A stretch of 64,000 nucleotides of DNA, taken from contig WPIO01000018.1 of NCBI GenBank assembly GCA_009760855.2, positions 5,235,001 through 5,299,000 of the forward strand, given 5' to 3'. This DNA comes from Cristatella mucedo. Taxonomy: Eukaryota > Bryozoa > Phylactolaemata > Cristatellidae. Numbering within the stretch: the stretch's first letter is position 1; the number at the start of each line of letters is the position of its first letter. Positions 1 to 11,159 of this stretch are shown here, piece by piece. Both the position numbers and the translations under genes were made by a program. A model generated the notes under the pieces. The model was given only the letters and a program-made list of their open reading frames with translations, searched no databases and was not told where the DNA came from.

Positions 1-1440
1 TCGCTCTTGGGCTACATGCGTTGGGAATAAACTGTCGGTGTTGGGCATCGGCTGGCTCTCTGCTGTGCGACCAAACTACAATAGCAGGTAGTTTGCATTG
101 AGCTGCATTTCTAACTAGACGCTCTACAGCCATCAAAGCAGGGAAAGCGATAGCCGACGGTCAATGACAGACAGTGCGAGGTATCTATCGCGCTTAGGAT
201 AGCAAGCAAATGCTACATCGGCCTAAATTGAAATGCTAAAAAGCACGCTAGAAACGGAAATTAACCTGCTCATTACGAGACAGGCTCAGGTTAGTTACAC
301 TCCCTGTAACGCGTTGGTCATTCGGGGGTCTCAAGAACCTGCGACCCTGACTATCTCTTCCGAGTTGGTCAGCGTGTTATATAATTGCGTATGTCAACGC
401 TGCTGATGTCACATCTCAGCGAGACGTGTCTTCATTCCTTAACTAGTTTTCAGGAATGTTCGGAACAAGCTTCCATCGAAGTATCTTGAACGTCTTACAT
501 TTTTAAATTGATTTTTGCTCGATTCTTCGCGGGCCGGTACACAGTAGTCTCTATATAGTCTTCCTTGGCAAGACTAAAGGCAAATTTGAGTCAATGTGAA
601 CACAAACTTGTCTCTCCGCAGTGATAGATTCGCGAATAGTATACATCCCCAATGCTCTTCTCTCCGATTCTTCTTTTAATGAATCGAGCCCGAATTGACA
701 TCTCGTGACTATTTCTCCTGGAGCAGCCGTCGAACGGCCGTGATCGATAATCGATGTCACCAATTCGGGATTTCGATATGGTTCGTCCTCCAGAAATTTG
801 ACGGTAGCACGCACGCAAACATTTGACGCTTTACTTTGGCATGAAACTAAGGTGAAAAAGCCAGTACTTTTGCGAATCTTCCGTGGCGATGCCTGGGAAG
901 CCATTCGAAGCAGCGATAGGTGCTGCTGACTGGGGCTACAACGAACAAAGCAGAGGCCGGGAGAAGTTTCGCAACCACTATCAAGAGTCGTCGCTAGCTT
1001 ACGATTCAAATACTCCCAGCGGTTGTTTCTCGTCGCCAAATAGCAATAACAATAACAAAGCCATTTGATGCCGGCGTGTATGTAAAAACGCCCGAGGGCA
1101 CTGCCCTTGGGCGGCTTGATAAAGGCAGCATTTTTCATGCAGGGAAGCTTCCATTAAAAATCAAGCAGAGTACAATTTAACGCACTTGCAACTTTCGAAA
1201 GAGAACACTAAGCATTTTATTAAGCTTTTAGGAAAGATGCAAGTTACTAATTCTTGCATCCATCTACACCGCCAAGCTACAGAAAAGCATTGCACCAGTC
1301 TCAAAAGCTGCCTGCACAAATGGCCCTTAACAATCAGCTCATAAGCCACTGGCGCATGTCCGTAGATCAGCTACCTCGCTCTAGATCTGCTTCTCTCTAT
1401 CCCTCTCTCTCGAACTAGAATAGACAAGTGAATGAAACGC
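1..1440. other. Anonymous sequence, left edge
   Basis: Apart from the weak minus-strand frame at 551-1138 I see no exon, repeat copy or RNA gene here. AT-moderate unique-looking DNA. Confidence 0.5.
551..1138 (-). other. Unassigned open frame of 195 codons, possible exon
   Basis: The part from about 850 to 551 has protein-like composition (VRATVKFLEDEPYRNPELVT, SIIDHGRSTAAPGEIVTRCQ, FGLDSLKEESERRALGMYT). It ends at a stop near 551. No clear acceptor was found upstream, and no family is recognised. It lies downstream of the large gene on the same strand, so it could be an exon of the next gene or chance. Confidence 0.22.
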
Positions 1441-1444
1441 TGCC

Positions 1445-1577
1445 CTGGTTTGGCATAGGGGTCAAGGTGCACACCTTTGATGACTGAAGTCGTGGACTCT
1501 AGCCCTTTAGCATGCGTTAACCGCCTGGATATAGATTCAGTTCTCTAAGGGCGCTATACAAACGAATTACATACTAT
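1445..1577 (+). mobile_element. SINE-A copy
   Basis: The head GGTTTGGCATAGGGGTCAAG (A-box-like) is followed by a B-box remnant in CGTGGACTCTAGCCC. The tail is CCGCCTGGATATAGATTCAG, TTCTCTAAGGGCGC and TATACAAACGAATTAC. The tail parallels the LINE tail; the head is mutated. Confidence 0.66.
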
Positions 1578-2639
1578 CGTAAAGCACTCGGCTATCTACC
1601 GATGTATCAGCAGGTCTCACTTGAGCCCTGACTGGCTAGATGAAGTAATGCCTCCTATACTTTCGTTCTAGACGCCAAGAAGGAATTGCAAATATCTCGC
1701 GCCATCCTCATTACCGTTTAAAGCTAGTGCTGCACGTTTCGTCTAGTCTTGGAGCGGCAAGAGACCACTCTCTATTAGCAGTCACACATGGCGAAGGTTC
1801 GAATGCACTACCTTCTCCTTGCTTGTGACATTTTCAGGAGACACACTGCAGTTCGTACTTTCTTTGTTGTAAACATGACTTCCATCACAGCTTTCCGGGT
1901 TTAGCATTGCGGAAAAATTTATGCTGCACATTTTCTTGGAATTAAAAGTAGGCAGATGCAGTCTCAGACTATCTTAATCCTTTTTGCAGTCAGCATGGCC
2001 TTAGTCTACTTAAGTATTCCTACTGTCACAGCTACTCTAGGTTTCCGGACCGTGTTCGGAACGACTCGAGATGCTAATTCTGACTGTTAACTCCTGGTAA
2101 CGTAGACATTAAATGGAATAAACCGGACGAAGCCTCATACATGCACAGGGTAAATTCGATTCGTGCACATATGTGTGTGTGTGTGCATGCACGCGCGTGC
2201 GCGAACACACATGCGCACGAGCACACTCACCGACACACACATTACATATTCAGGTGTGTAAGGCTACAGATATATGTTAAGGTGTGTACAGTCAACATTG
2301 TGAATATATCATTATCTGTAACTCCGAAAGCCACGAGCTCTGAGCGGTTGTTACTCCGGATAGTGTCCTACAATGACTTCAAAAGCATAAGCAAGTTTCT
2401 GTTCGTCAGCGATGGTGCATAGCCTCAATCTCTCAAAACAGAGAAGCATGCGAGAATGTGTGAGAGTAAACAAATGAAAACATGTGAGAAGCATTTCTGT
2501 ATTAGGGGGTAACAGCCGAGGAAGCTAGGAATGGCTATGTTTTCAACTGCAAGTAGGTACAGCACACGCAGAGGGAGGGGCTCGCAAAAGCATTCAGCAA
2601 TTCCACTCGATTCTCCCACTCCAGGCTCGAAGGACTAGA
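1578..2639. other. Intergenic sequence after the large gene
   Basis: Nothing recognised except a TG/CG alternating tract (about 2169-2245) with Z-DNA potential. It lies beyond the proposed polyadenylation site. Confidence 0.5.
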
Positions 2640-2840
2640 CAATAAGAATCTGACAGACTCGACGGTATTTTTATTCAACGATTGTCAACGCTCGTCTGCT
2701 CGGCAGAGCAAAGAACGCTGCAAAATCAGCAGCCTCTGAGGAGCAGCTTCCGATGGGAGAGTCGGTGCAGCCACTCGAGAACCTCTGCAGGACCAGGTTG
2801 TTTGTCCACGAGATCGAGGCTCACGTGCGGGGGCCCTTCC
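2640..2840 (-). CDS. Exon 15, candidate terminal exon with stop and short 3' UTR
   Basis: The coding part is 2840-2726: EGPPHVSLDLVDKQPGPAEV then LEWLHRLSHRKLLLRGC and TGA. With one base at its start it completes the phase 2 codon left by exon 14, and the whole gene then sums to a multiple of three. An AATAAA lies about 50 nt past the stop. The acceptor (CCAAAAG|G) has a poor pyrimidine tract and is the weakest junction in the model. A second in-phase AG lies 24 bases downstream, just before the CTC GAT codons. Additional exons between 2.9 and 6.8 kb remain possible. Confidence 0.42.
2670..2675 (-). terminator. Polyadenylation signal AATAAA of the large minus-strand gene
   Basis: Canonical AATAAA hexamer on the minus strand, about 50 nt after the proposed stop codon (2726-2728). 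Cleavage would fall near 2645-2655. The position fits a very short 3' UTR. The hexamer alone occurs by chance, so support comes from its context. Confidence 0.45.
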
Positions 2841-4837
2841 CTTTTGGCGTTGGCACGACGGGCTCCAAGATTCACCGAGACGATTCAAGGTTCAAGGGCG
2901 ACACAGGCTGGCCTTTTCCAGTAGCGCACTCTGCACATCGGGCTGTGACATTCCTAAGCAGGTATTGCATGGTAACACATGCGACCAGGCCACGTGTCGG
3001 TGACCAGGTGGCACATGACAAGAGCCGACTCGCGCATCAGTGTTGCGCAGCACATACACGTGAGACCTCGAGGCTTAATCGGCAGGCGCATTTGCCATGA
3101 CAGCGTGGCCACCGTGCTCTGGATAGCTATGGCCGGTTTAACCGTAGACAGATTTCCTGGGTCAATGTCGCAAGGCCAGTGCAGGTCTGGCCTGCAGCAG
3201 AGAAGGCGCAGAGGGAGAATCACTTCGGCAAGTGCATTAGCCACTCGGAACGAATGCAGGCTGGGCGGAGAGATTGCTGGGAGACGGGGGACATACATGC
3301 TGCCTGCCCCCACTGGATGTGCACCAGCTGATGCAAGATCGATCGCTGATTACCCGAGCCACCCTTTTGTGGCAAGCAGAAAAACGGCTGCCACCAAAAT
3401 GCACAAAAGCAACGAACGCAGCAAGTCGAGCGAACGCGGCTGCTTTCGGTGAAGCCACTGTTTCACGCTGTGTGGCCAGTGCGCGTTAGCGGGGCCACTA
3501 CTTCCAAGCCAAGCCTGCCTGCGACGACAGGTTCGGCATAGCAGACCTGCTGCAGCGGAGGCTCCGGGTAAGCCTACGGCTGCCGCTTGCTCACACCGCA
3601 AGGCAACACCTGTCGCTCTAGGTGCTGCCGGCTGTAGGAACAGAACGATGGCAGTCGTATCGCCTGCCGTGTCTCACTCGCTGACATTTCTCGAGTGTCC
3701 TCACAGACGTCCGTGAGCGAGTGACATGACGACAGGAGTATCTCGTCGGCAGTCCGAAGACGTCCGAAGACAGCGAGCAACGGCAGCCCAAGCAAACTGT
3801 TATATAGCACGAAGCGAACTAAGCCTGCACAGAAGCAGCTGGGGAGGGCCGGCAGCTTCAACTCGGAGTGCCCTTCTGCTGCTCCTTGGCGGCTCCCAGA
3901 GGAGCTCGCTTCTCATGCTTCGTTTCCCTGCAACGAGGCGAGAGAGCGCTTTCTTTTGCTCTGCCGCCGCCGGCCGTCTCCTCGACATTCAAGTCGGCTA
4001 GCCTACCAAGACGTGAAACAGCGATTAGTCGTAATTTTATTTTCAAACGCAAGACTACCGACGGACGTGGGACAGAGGCAGAAAAAATCTCGCTTCGAGC
4101 AACCCCCCCCCCCCGAAGGCGACTCTGACCCCTACTGAGCTATGCACTCAACACGGGGCCCAAAGCACCGGCATCGAATGGCCTTGCCACTAGGGCGGTC
4201 GGGTCACGCCCAGCTGTGCTGCCTGAATGTGAGCTCACTCGAATGCAGCTTGCACGGCAACAGTGGGCACGGCCACCATCCTCTCAAGCCGACGACTGGA
4301 CTTCCGGGCGGCATAATCCGAAGCTTGCTGCATACCGTAAGGCATGGCGTATGTATTTAGTCTTGCCAATCGAGGATGCACGGCAACGAGCCGGTGACTG
4401 GCAACCGCCAGGGTAAATAGCACCTGCCAAAGACTACACAAAAGCAGGCCGCGACGCCTGAATCCTTTGTGCTTACCCTATATGCATCTATTATGTCTTG
4501 GTTAGCAGGCAAGGATGGCTTGCTGTAATTATCCACCGGCACCCTGCTCGTGAGGATTAGCGTGAGAGCCTCTGGCCTCTGTTCAGCCCCAGGGCCGAAT
4601 ATTGTCCCATGTGTCGGCCAGGATCATCGAACACCAAGGACACGTTCTACTTAGAAGCGGAACACACTAGCTAAAAGCAGATGCAACCGACACCCAAACT
4701 GCATCAGGTCTTCGCTAGACAAAGGCGTCAATTAGTATCAATAGGCTCAGCAGCTTCTGCTCTAATGCAGGAGGTAAGGAGAGATGCACAGAGGCTGCTG
4801 CTGCAATGGAGATCGAGCTTTCTTCTCGCGAGTTACG
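2841..4837. other. Intron 14, left part
   Basis: GC-rich sequence with several short open frames on both strands, but no pair of splice sites that fits the gene's phase. A small extra exon could be hidden here. A short C run lies at about 4102-4112. Confidence 0.4.
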
Positions 4838-6010
4838 ACAACAACAACAATAATAATAGCACATTTGATAAAGCTCCCTCAGAGAACTCAATTCCTTTCT
4901 AGGCGCTTTACATATGCTTCAAAGGAAGCATGATTGAATCGTTAGTAGTAGCATGCTCAATAAACAACGAGAATAACATGGTTAGGGGTGACATGCACAG
5001 GGTCAGCATGCAAGTGCGGTTAGTGGCAGCACGCACAGTGTCAGCACATATAAGAACATAGAGGACAAATCACAGGGACCCACTAAATGCTGTTGTAAAT
5101 AGGTCAGTTTTTAATTTCCTTTTAAATGTGGTCAAGTCAGGGGTGACGTGATGGAAGTCGTGAGTGAGTTCCAAGCTTTGGCTGCATACAAACTAAAGGC
5201 ACGGTCTCCAAAAGATTTGAGGTTTGTACGAGGTATTGGTAGACTGTTGTGGAACGATGCATAGCCTGGTAGGGCAGTAGATCTGATAGGTAGGCTGGAG
5301 CCAAAGAATGAAGAGATCTGAAAGTGAGTGACAAAACCAGTGCAGGTCGGAGAGAAGTGGCGTGAAGCGGCAACTGCGCCGCTCACGACAGACAAGCTTA
5401 GCTGCAGAGTTTTGCACCAGCTGTAAGCGCCTGATTGCACAGGCCGGTAGACCGGAAAGCATTGAGTTACAGAAGTCAGGACGGGATGTCACAAATGTAT
5501 GGACCAACTTAGGTCTAAACAAGCCCGAATTTCAGCAATGTTATGTAGCTAAAAGTAGGCAGACTTGACTGTAGAGCTGATGTGGTCGTCTAAGGAAAGG
5601 TCCCTTTGGAACATGTCACCTAGATTTCGTGCAGATTCAACGGGAGATATGCTGGCAAAGCCAATTTTGAGCGTTAGCCTCTCCAATTTCCGAATCACAC
5701 TTGGTTTGCCCATATCTAGTAAGTTGGTTTTATCATCATTCAATTTAAGAAAATTTTCTGCCATTCATGTGAAGATGCCATCAATGCCTGGAGTAAGGGA
5801 ATTGAAAGAATTCGATGTGCTGGAGGGCTGGGAGGGATCAAAGCAAAGATATAACTGAGTGTCATCCGCATACAAGTAAAAGCCTAGAATGTGCTTGGTA
5901 ATCACATCGGCAAGAGGAAGGGTACACACCGTGAAAAAAGCAGGACCAAGAAGAGTTATTGGGAATGCAGAAGGCGACCTGGAATGGTGTCCTTTACTCA
6001 ACCTATTGTG
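4838..6010 (-). mobile_element. CR1/L2-like LINE, truncated copy with frameshifts
   Basis: Reading the minus strand from 6001: PLADVITKHILGFYLYADDT (YADD present), then [43 protein letters not shown] and [20 protein letters not shown] in several frames. The 3' UTR follows, then the tail at about 4870-4915 and (TAA)n at 4840-4858. It is truncated just before the PQG block. Frame breaks near 5765, 5545 and 5370 make it a dead copy. Confidence 0.85.
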
Positions 6011-6109
6011 AATTTTTCCCCTTTAGAATTTCTTGATGTTTGACAATAAAGCACTAGAGAATTCTTGTAGGGACAAAGAAGACTCCAACCTCATGCCAGT
6101 TTAATTTTA

Positions 6110-6460
6110 CATTTGTCAATGAAAAATGAAAGCGTATTGAGCACTTCAAGAGAGCTACAACTCTTTCTTGGCTCATAACATATGCTGTAAAGAAATCACA
6201 TGGATATGGCTAGTGATAGCACGCAAAATTACAGCTGGTAGAAGCACATAAACAATATGCACGGACAAGCACACAAAGACAACGCCCATGGACAAAGCAC
6301 ATGCTATCAGGAACAGGTGGATTCTTTTTCAATATCAGGGGATGTTGCGATTGCAAACGGGTCGTGTGTTCCAGGCTTCGGGAGCGTTAGATCTGAAGAC
6401 TCGGTCACGAAAGGATTTCAGGTTGGAGGACGTCTTCTGTTAGCAGCATGCAAACAGCGT
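6110..6460 (-). mobile_element. Degenerate LINE 3' end
   Basis: The minus strand resembles the end of the LINE at 4.84-6.0 kb. A diverged tail (6125-6185) and 3' UTR words are followed at about 6375-6425 by sequence equivalent to the C-terminal KAWNSL region. There is no usable frame. It is older than the neighbouring copy. Confidence 0.55.
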
Positions 6461-6865
6461 GTTTTGTCCACACCCGTGCAGCTGCAGATGCTCGCCGCCA
6501 ATATCATTTAGCGAACTGTACTGCGAAAGACTGAGTCAAATGCCCCCAGGGCACCGCAATTAGCAGCTGCGATAGGCACAAACTTGATTGCCAGTAAACA
6601 GTACTTCATTGTCTAGAGTATTTTTTGCGGCCTCTACCAGCAAGAAGGGAGAAAGCCAGGCCTCTTCGGCCATACCTCAGAGAACCAGTAGTTTCGGCAG
6701 CCTTCCGGGCAGTTAAGCTTCGCAGCTTTATGATTCATGATTCAAGTTCACGATTACGAGCACGCCGAAGCAAGTCAAGAATTCCCACACAGGAACTGGC
6801 TGCAATGCAGCCGCTAGTCTGGCTGCACGAGCGAATCCAGAGCGTTCAATCGGGAGTCGCCTCAC

Positions 6866-7036
6866 CTGTCCTTCCGTCCTGTGCTGATCGTCATCAGCTC
6901 GGCAGCTGTCTTGAGCTTCGTCATCGGCGACTTGACCGGCTTGCCGGACGCTGGCTGGGACGCGAGCTTGGCGGTCTCGCTTGGCTGCTGCTCAAACTGC
7001 GACACAATCTGCTGAACGGGAACACGTCTCTCCTCT
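6866..7036 (-). CDS. Exon 14 of scaffold-like gene, C-terminal island
   Basis: 171 nt, phase 2 in and phase 2 out. The donor GGACAG|GTGAGG is strong; the acceptor GCATCCAG|A is weaker and chosen by phase. It encodes EERRVPVQQIVSQFEQQPSE, then a Lys/Ser/Pro linker and SPMTKLKTAAELMTISTGRK. The VPVQQIVSQFE segment resembles short helical binding motifs of the form (K/R)V-x-(V/I)-x-x-I-x-x-(R/Q)FE that occur in many cytoskeletal adaptors. That comparison is a general impression, not a family assignment. Confidence 0.6.
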
Positions 7037-7494
7037 CTGGATGCTGGCTGTCGGTGTCCAGCCACAGCCGCAGCAGCTGCCGGCAGGGCGTCCAGTGACG
7101 TCGACAGCACAGCCCGCCTTAACGGTCAGGAAGCCACGTGTCATTTGGGCAGACGGACGTCCGACGCAGCCAACGTCGAGCCACTTGTCGACATGGAAAA
7201 ATGGGGCGAAACAGTGTGGCAAGGCGACCAGGGAGTCCTAGCAATGCACCACGGGTCTGCCTTGCCGAGCCAGCGCTCACCAGCCGCTGGCAGCACGGAA
7301 CTGGTAAAACACAGCAGATAAGACCAAGCAGATGATGGAACAGAAAACTAGACTTCCTTTGTATAGCACCACCCTAAGAGAATTTAATCGCTATCCAGGT
7401 GCTTGTACAAATGCAGGGCTGAAGGCCACAAACTGGGTCTTGTAAGGTTAACATCCTATCCTTGAGTCCACCCAGGGCTGTGAAGCTGATAGGA

Positions 7495-7552
7495 CGGAGG
7501 GGACATGACAAAGGGGACGGGACATGACAAAGGGGACGGGACGAGAGGGGAG
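7495..7552. repeat. Short 19-bp tandem repeat
   Basis: About two and a half units of GGGGACGGGACATGACAAA, followed by purine-rich GGGACGAGAGGGGAGGGGAC. Located in the intron between exons 14 and 13. Confidence 0.85.
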
Positions 7553-8117
7553 GGGACGGAGAAACACGAGCAGAGCATTAAGCTAAAACCATCAACATGG
7601 TTTTTCCACATAGAAAAATCAATTTATTGCTGAGCACATTTCGCCACACTTGGCAGAGCATTTACTGAGGCCACTAGCTCTCAGCAGCCCGGTTCGATAT
7701 TTTCCGAGGAGAATCAGAGCCGAGAAGCAACTCATAGTCGCCGGGCTATAGGCTCACAGGGCTCCCCCACGGGGAGCATGGCTCGGCTACGCAGGAAGAA
7801 TACCAAGCAGACAGCTGCTTCGACGTCAGGCGGTGGCAGCACGGTGACGGGACGGTCGCTCGCAAAGATTTGAAATCGCCGCCACAGAATTCATCTCTAC
7901 CAAACCCCAAGCTCGACATACTAGAATGACGATGCTGACAGATACGTATCTGCAGCCGTACAAAGAAAGTTGCAGTTTGACTGGGTCTGCCTCTGTTGTT
8001 TATTCTTCTTCTGTTGTAAGAGGTTATGCCTGGTTACGCGGGTCTTCTCGCAACAAGCACGACGGCCGTGAACCTCGGCATTGCTTGTGGCAGGTTTGGG
8101 CGTCGCTGTCACCGAAT

Positions 8118-8200
8118 AATAATAATAATAATAATAACACATTTGAAGAGCACCCTCAGAGAACTTGATCTCTTTCTGGGAACTTTACGTATAAGCATCC
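8118..8200 (-). mobile_element. LINE 3' tail fragment
   Basis: An (AAT)n run at 8118-8140 is followed by the reverse complement of the LINE tail (CTCAGAGAACTTGATCTCTT, then a diverged GGCGCTTT box). Only the last 80 bp or so is present. It lies in the intron between exons 14 and 13. Confidence 0.7.
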
Positions 8201-8829
8201 GGACACAATGGGATGTCGAGCAGTCGCCTGACCGATGGGCGTCAGCGTTGAAAGTTTTCTACTCGGGGAGGTAACTTCGAAAGCGACCGCGCCCTACACG
8301 GCCCCCATGGCCACAGGCGATTCGAGTTTGAGATCGCCGGCCACGTGACTAGGCAGAAGGGGAGAGGGAAGGCGACAAATTGACGGACCTGGGGTCTGCA
8401 GTGTTCTGCATGCGCCTGCTGCCACTGCGCCTGTACCGAGCAGCGTGGAACAAGAGTAGCTAAAAGTTTTGGGACCCTCGAGCGTTCTCCACTATGCCGA
8501 GCTCGGCGAGCTGGTTCTTAGAATGCACCGAGGCACGGCTGCCGCAGCAGCCCACGGAGCACACTGGCAAGAGAGCTCGAGCGAAGCGGAGTTGGCACAG
8601 CTCTCTCTCGACATTGGCTACAGCAAGCACAACGACACAGTGTGCCGAATAGGGGCTGACTGCGTGCGCGCTTTGGTCAAAGCAATTTTTCGTAGACGAA
8701 GATCTCTCGAAACGATCGGAAGTCTTCCTGCGAGATCGAGCAGGAGCGAGAGCCAGAGAGGAGAGTGCACGAGTGCAGGCGCACGCGAGCCGCCGATCGC
8801 ATGGGCACGCACTCGCGGGCAGGACTTAC

Positions 8830-10240
8830 GCCACCGCCGGCGCACCGGCAAAGCACAGAGCAGCGGCCGCCAGGCCTCCTGACGCTGCTCTCAGGACGTG
8901 CGCAGCGCCGTCGCCCTCGCTGCTGAGACGGCGCTGTCGCGGCGCCGGGAAGCAGTCCAAGGCGCTGCCGCCATCGCTGCAGCCAAGCGACGGCTGAGAG
9001 CTCAGCGAGCGCATGACGGAGCGCGCGAGGGAGCGTGCTGCGGCGGGCGAGGAAGACGCAGCCACTGCGACCACTGCGGCGGCTGCCGCCGCCGCTCGGC
9101 CGCCGCCGCTTCCGCCCTGCGAGACACTCGAGGCGCAGACGCCGGCTGAGGACTGAGACGCCGTCGGCGCCGGCTTTAGCGCGGCGGCGGCCGGCGGCGT
9201 GCCGGCACCGGATGCTCGGCTGCGGTCTGGCGGAGTCGGAGCTGCTACCGCCCCGGTCGCCACCTTTCTCTCCTTTGGAGCTGCAGCAGCGGCGGCGGCT
9301 TTTTGAGAAGTGCACGCCACTGCATTCGAGCCCTTCGTGCCACTTTGCATGGCGGTCGTCCTTCGTGAGCGGTTTGCAGTTTGCTGCTGCTGATCCCTCC
9401 CGCCGCTAATGCTGGACCGTCGGCCGTCGGTGGCGCCCCCGCTGTCACTTCTGCTGCAGCCTCCGCCGATGCTGCTGCCGCCATTGCCGCAGCTGGCGTA
9501 CTCGGCTGCCAAAGCTCTCAGCTTGTCACTGAGCGACTCTCGAGCAGGCAGCATCGCCGCCTGAGCCTGCGTCATCCCTTCTGGATTCGTGCCGTGCGGT
9601 TGTTGGGCCAGGGCAGTGACATCGATCCGACCGCCGATGCCGCCGCCATCGCCATTGCAGCCCGGCGGCGCAACGTTCGCAGATGCAGCAGCAGCTGCGG
9701 CAGCAGCAGCTGCAGCATCCTGCGCTGCCAACCTTTCCTCGGGCGAAACCCTAGGCCCTGATGTCTGCGCATCGCTCAGCGGTGCGCCCGTGCACTCCGG
9801 GTCCCGGTGTCCTCGTCCCGGTCCTCGAAAGCCGCCATCGCGGCTTGAACGGCCAGCCGATGCGGCCGGCGCAAGCGACGTCTCGACGGCCTGGCCTCGA
9901 CCCGATTCAGCCAGCAGCCGGAAGTCGCTGCCGTCGCTGCCTGCGGTCGGTGCGGGCGGACGTCGGCCACTGGCAGGCCCGGCCACTGCGGCGCTCGGCT
10001 GCCTCGGAGGAGTAGAGTAGATGCCGGCTGCTGCCGTCTGCTCGTCGTCCGACGAGACGGCCGGCGACTGACCGCTGCTGTCTAGTCCGCGCTGACTGCT
10101 GTTGACCACGGTCAGTGCTGCAGGCAGAACGGGCAGTGGCTGCCACTTCGATGCAGCAACAGCAGCAGAGGCACCGTCTGGTTCCAGCCACGAGCCAGCA
10201 CTGGGCGCATTCTCGCTACCATCACGGCTGCTGCCCCTAC
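8830..10240 (-). CDS. Exon 13 of scaffold-like gene, Ala/Ser/Gly-rich
   Basis: 1,411 nt, phase 1 in and phase 2 out. The acceptor is CTCCATGCTCTCAG|GT and the donor GGTGGC|GTAAGT, a perfect consensus. It encodes about 470 residues: GRGSSRDGSENAPSAGSWLE, Pro/Ser linkers, a 13-residue Ala run near 9.70 kb, Gly-rich and Arg/Ser-rich blocks (ARSLARSVMRSLSSQPSLG) and an Ala-rich end. One amphipathic stretch, LSDKLRALAAEYASCG, may be helical. The in-frame TAA seen just past the exon lies inside the GTAAGT donor, so it is not the gene's stop. Confidence 0.74.
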
Positions 10241-10509
10241 CTGAGAGCATGGAGAGAGCTGAAGAGTTGGTGCCGCTTACCACCAGGTGGTAGCAGCGGA
10301 ATGACAGCACTCAGCAAGGCTGGCGGCAGACAGGGCTCTGCGATAGGGAAAAGTGGACTCGGCACTTCTGACCTCTAACTTCTAACCTCTGACGGTGGCA
10401 CATCTAACCGTCCCCTGACTGGGAAAGCCGAGGGCCACGCTTCGTGCAAGTACGGAGCAAGCAGCAGCAGCTGATGGGTCTAGGCGGCTGGCTAGGCTGC
10501 GGCACCTAC

Positions 10510-10770
10510 CGAGGGGGCTCCGACTGCTGAAGCTGGACCTGAATGCACTGCTGATGTCGGATAAAGTTGCATCCACGGCAGCGTCCAGCTCAAGGAAGCT
10601 GGTTTCTTCTTCCTTAGCCAAGGCAGCAGCACGGCTTGTCGTGATGAGCATGGCATTAGCCGAGTCACTTGCACTGGATATCCAGCCATCACGGTGCTGA
10701 GCTGCAGGTAAACTGCTGTTAGCTTGACGGACGAGAGAGTCGCTGGGAGAGACACTCTCAAGGATGCGAC
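10510..10770 (-). CDS. Exon 12 of scaffold-like gene, conserved-looking island
   Basis: 261 nt, phase 1 in and phase 1 out. The acceptor is CATCCTGCAG|GT and the donor CCCTCG|GTAGGT. It encodes about 87 residues of ordinary composition: GRILESVSPSDSLVRQANSS, DGWISSASDSANAMLITTSR, then AAALAKEEETSFLELDAAVD and DATLSDISSAFRSSFSSRSP. The long amphipathic helical stretch with acidic residues stands out between the two low-complexity giant exons. Family not recognised. The 389-bp intron upstream carries a plus-strand LINE 3' tail. Confidence 0.77.
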
Positions 10771-10964
10771 CTGCAGGATGAGGCCAGTGAGGCAGAGCTG
10801 GAATTACTGTGCATTGCACACAGAAGCAAAATTCTGCTGCTGCTGCTGCTCTTTGTTTGCACAGATGGACGAGCAAAGGTTTTAGCTTGCAAAAGGGCAC
10901 GACAGTGAGATACTCTCGTCAGACATATTTTAAATATAGATAGTCATAAATATTTCCATGTTGA

Positions 10965-11085
10965 CCCTGATGATCATGTTATGATTGTCGACATTGAGCA
11001 TGCCTACCGCTAACCATTCGATCACGCTTCCTTTACAGCATAGGTAAAGTAAAGAAAGAGATTAAGTTCTCTGATGGCTCAGATG
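10965..11085 (+). mobile_element. LINE 3' UTR and tail fragment in a short intron
   Basis: This matches the LINE 3' UTR words GAGCATGCCTACC and CTAACCATTCGATCACG, followed by AGAAAGAGATTAAGTTCTCT. It fills roughly a third of the 389-bp intron between exons 11 and 12 and lies antisense to the gene. Confidence 0.68.
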
Positions 11086-11159
11086 TGAAATTCAAAGGCA
11101 AGAGAGTGAGCCCAAATGAGAGGCGAAGCAGCGGCCTCGACGTCAATGCACGGCTTTAC

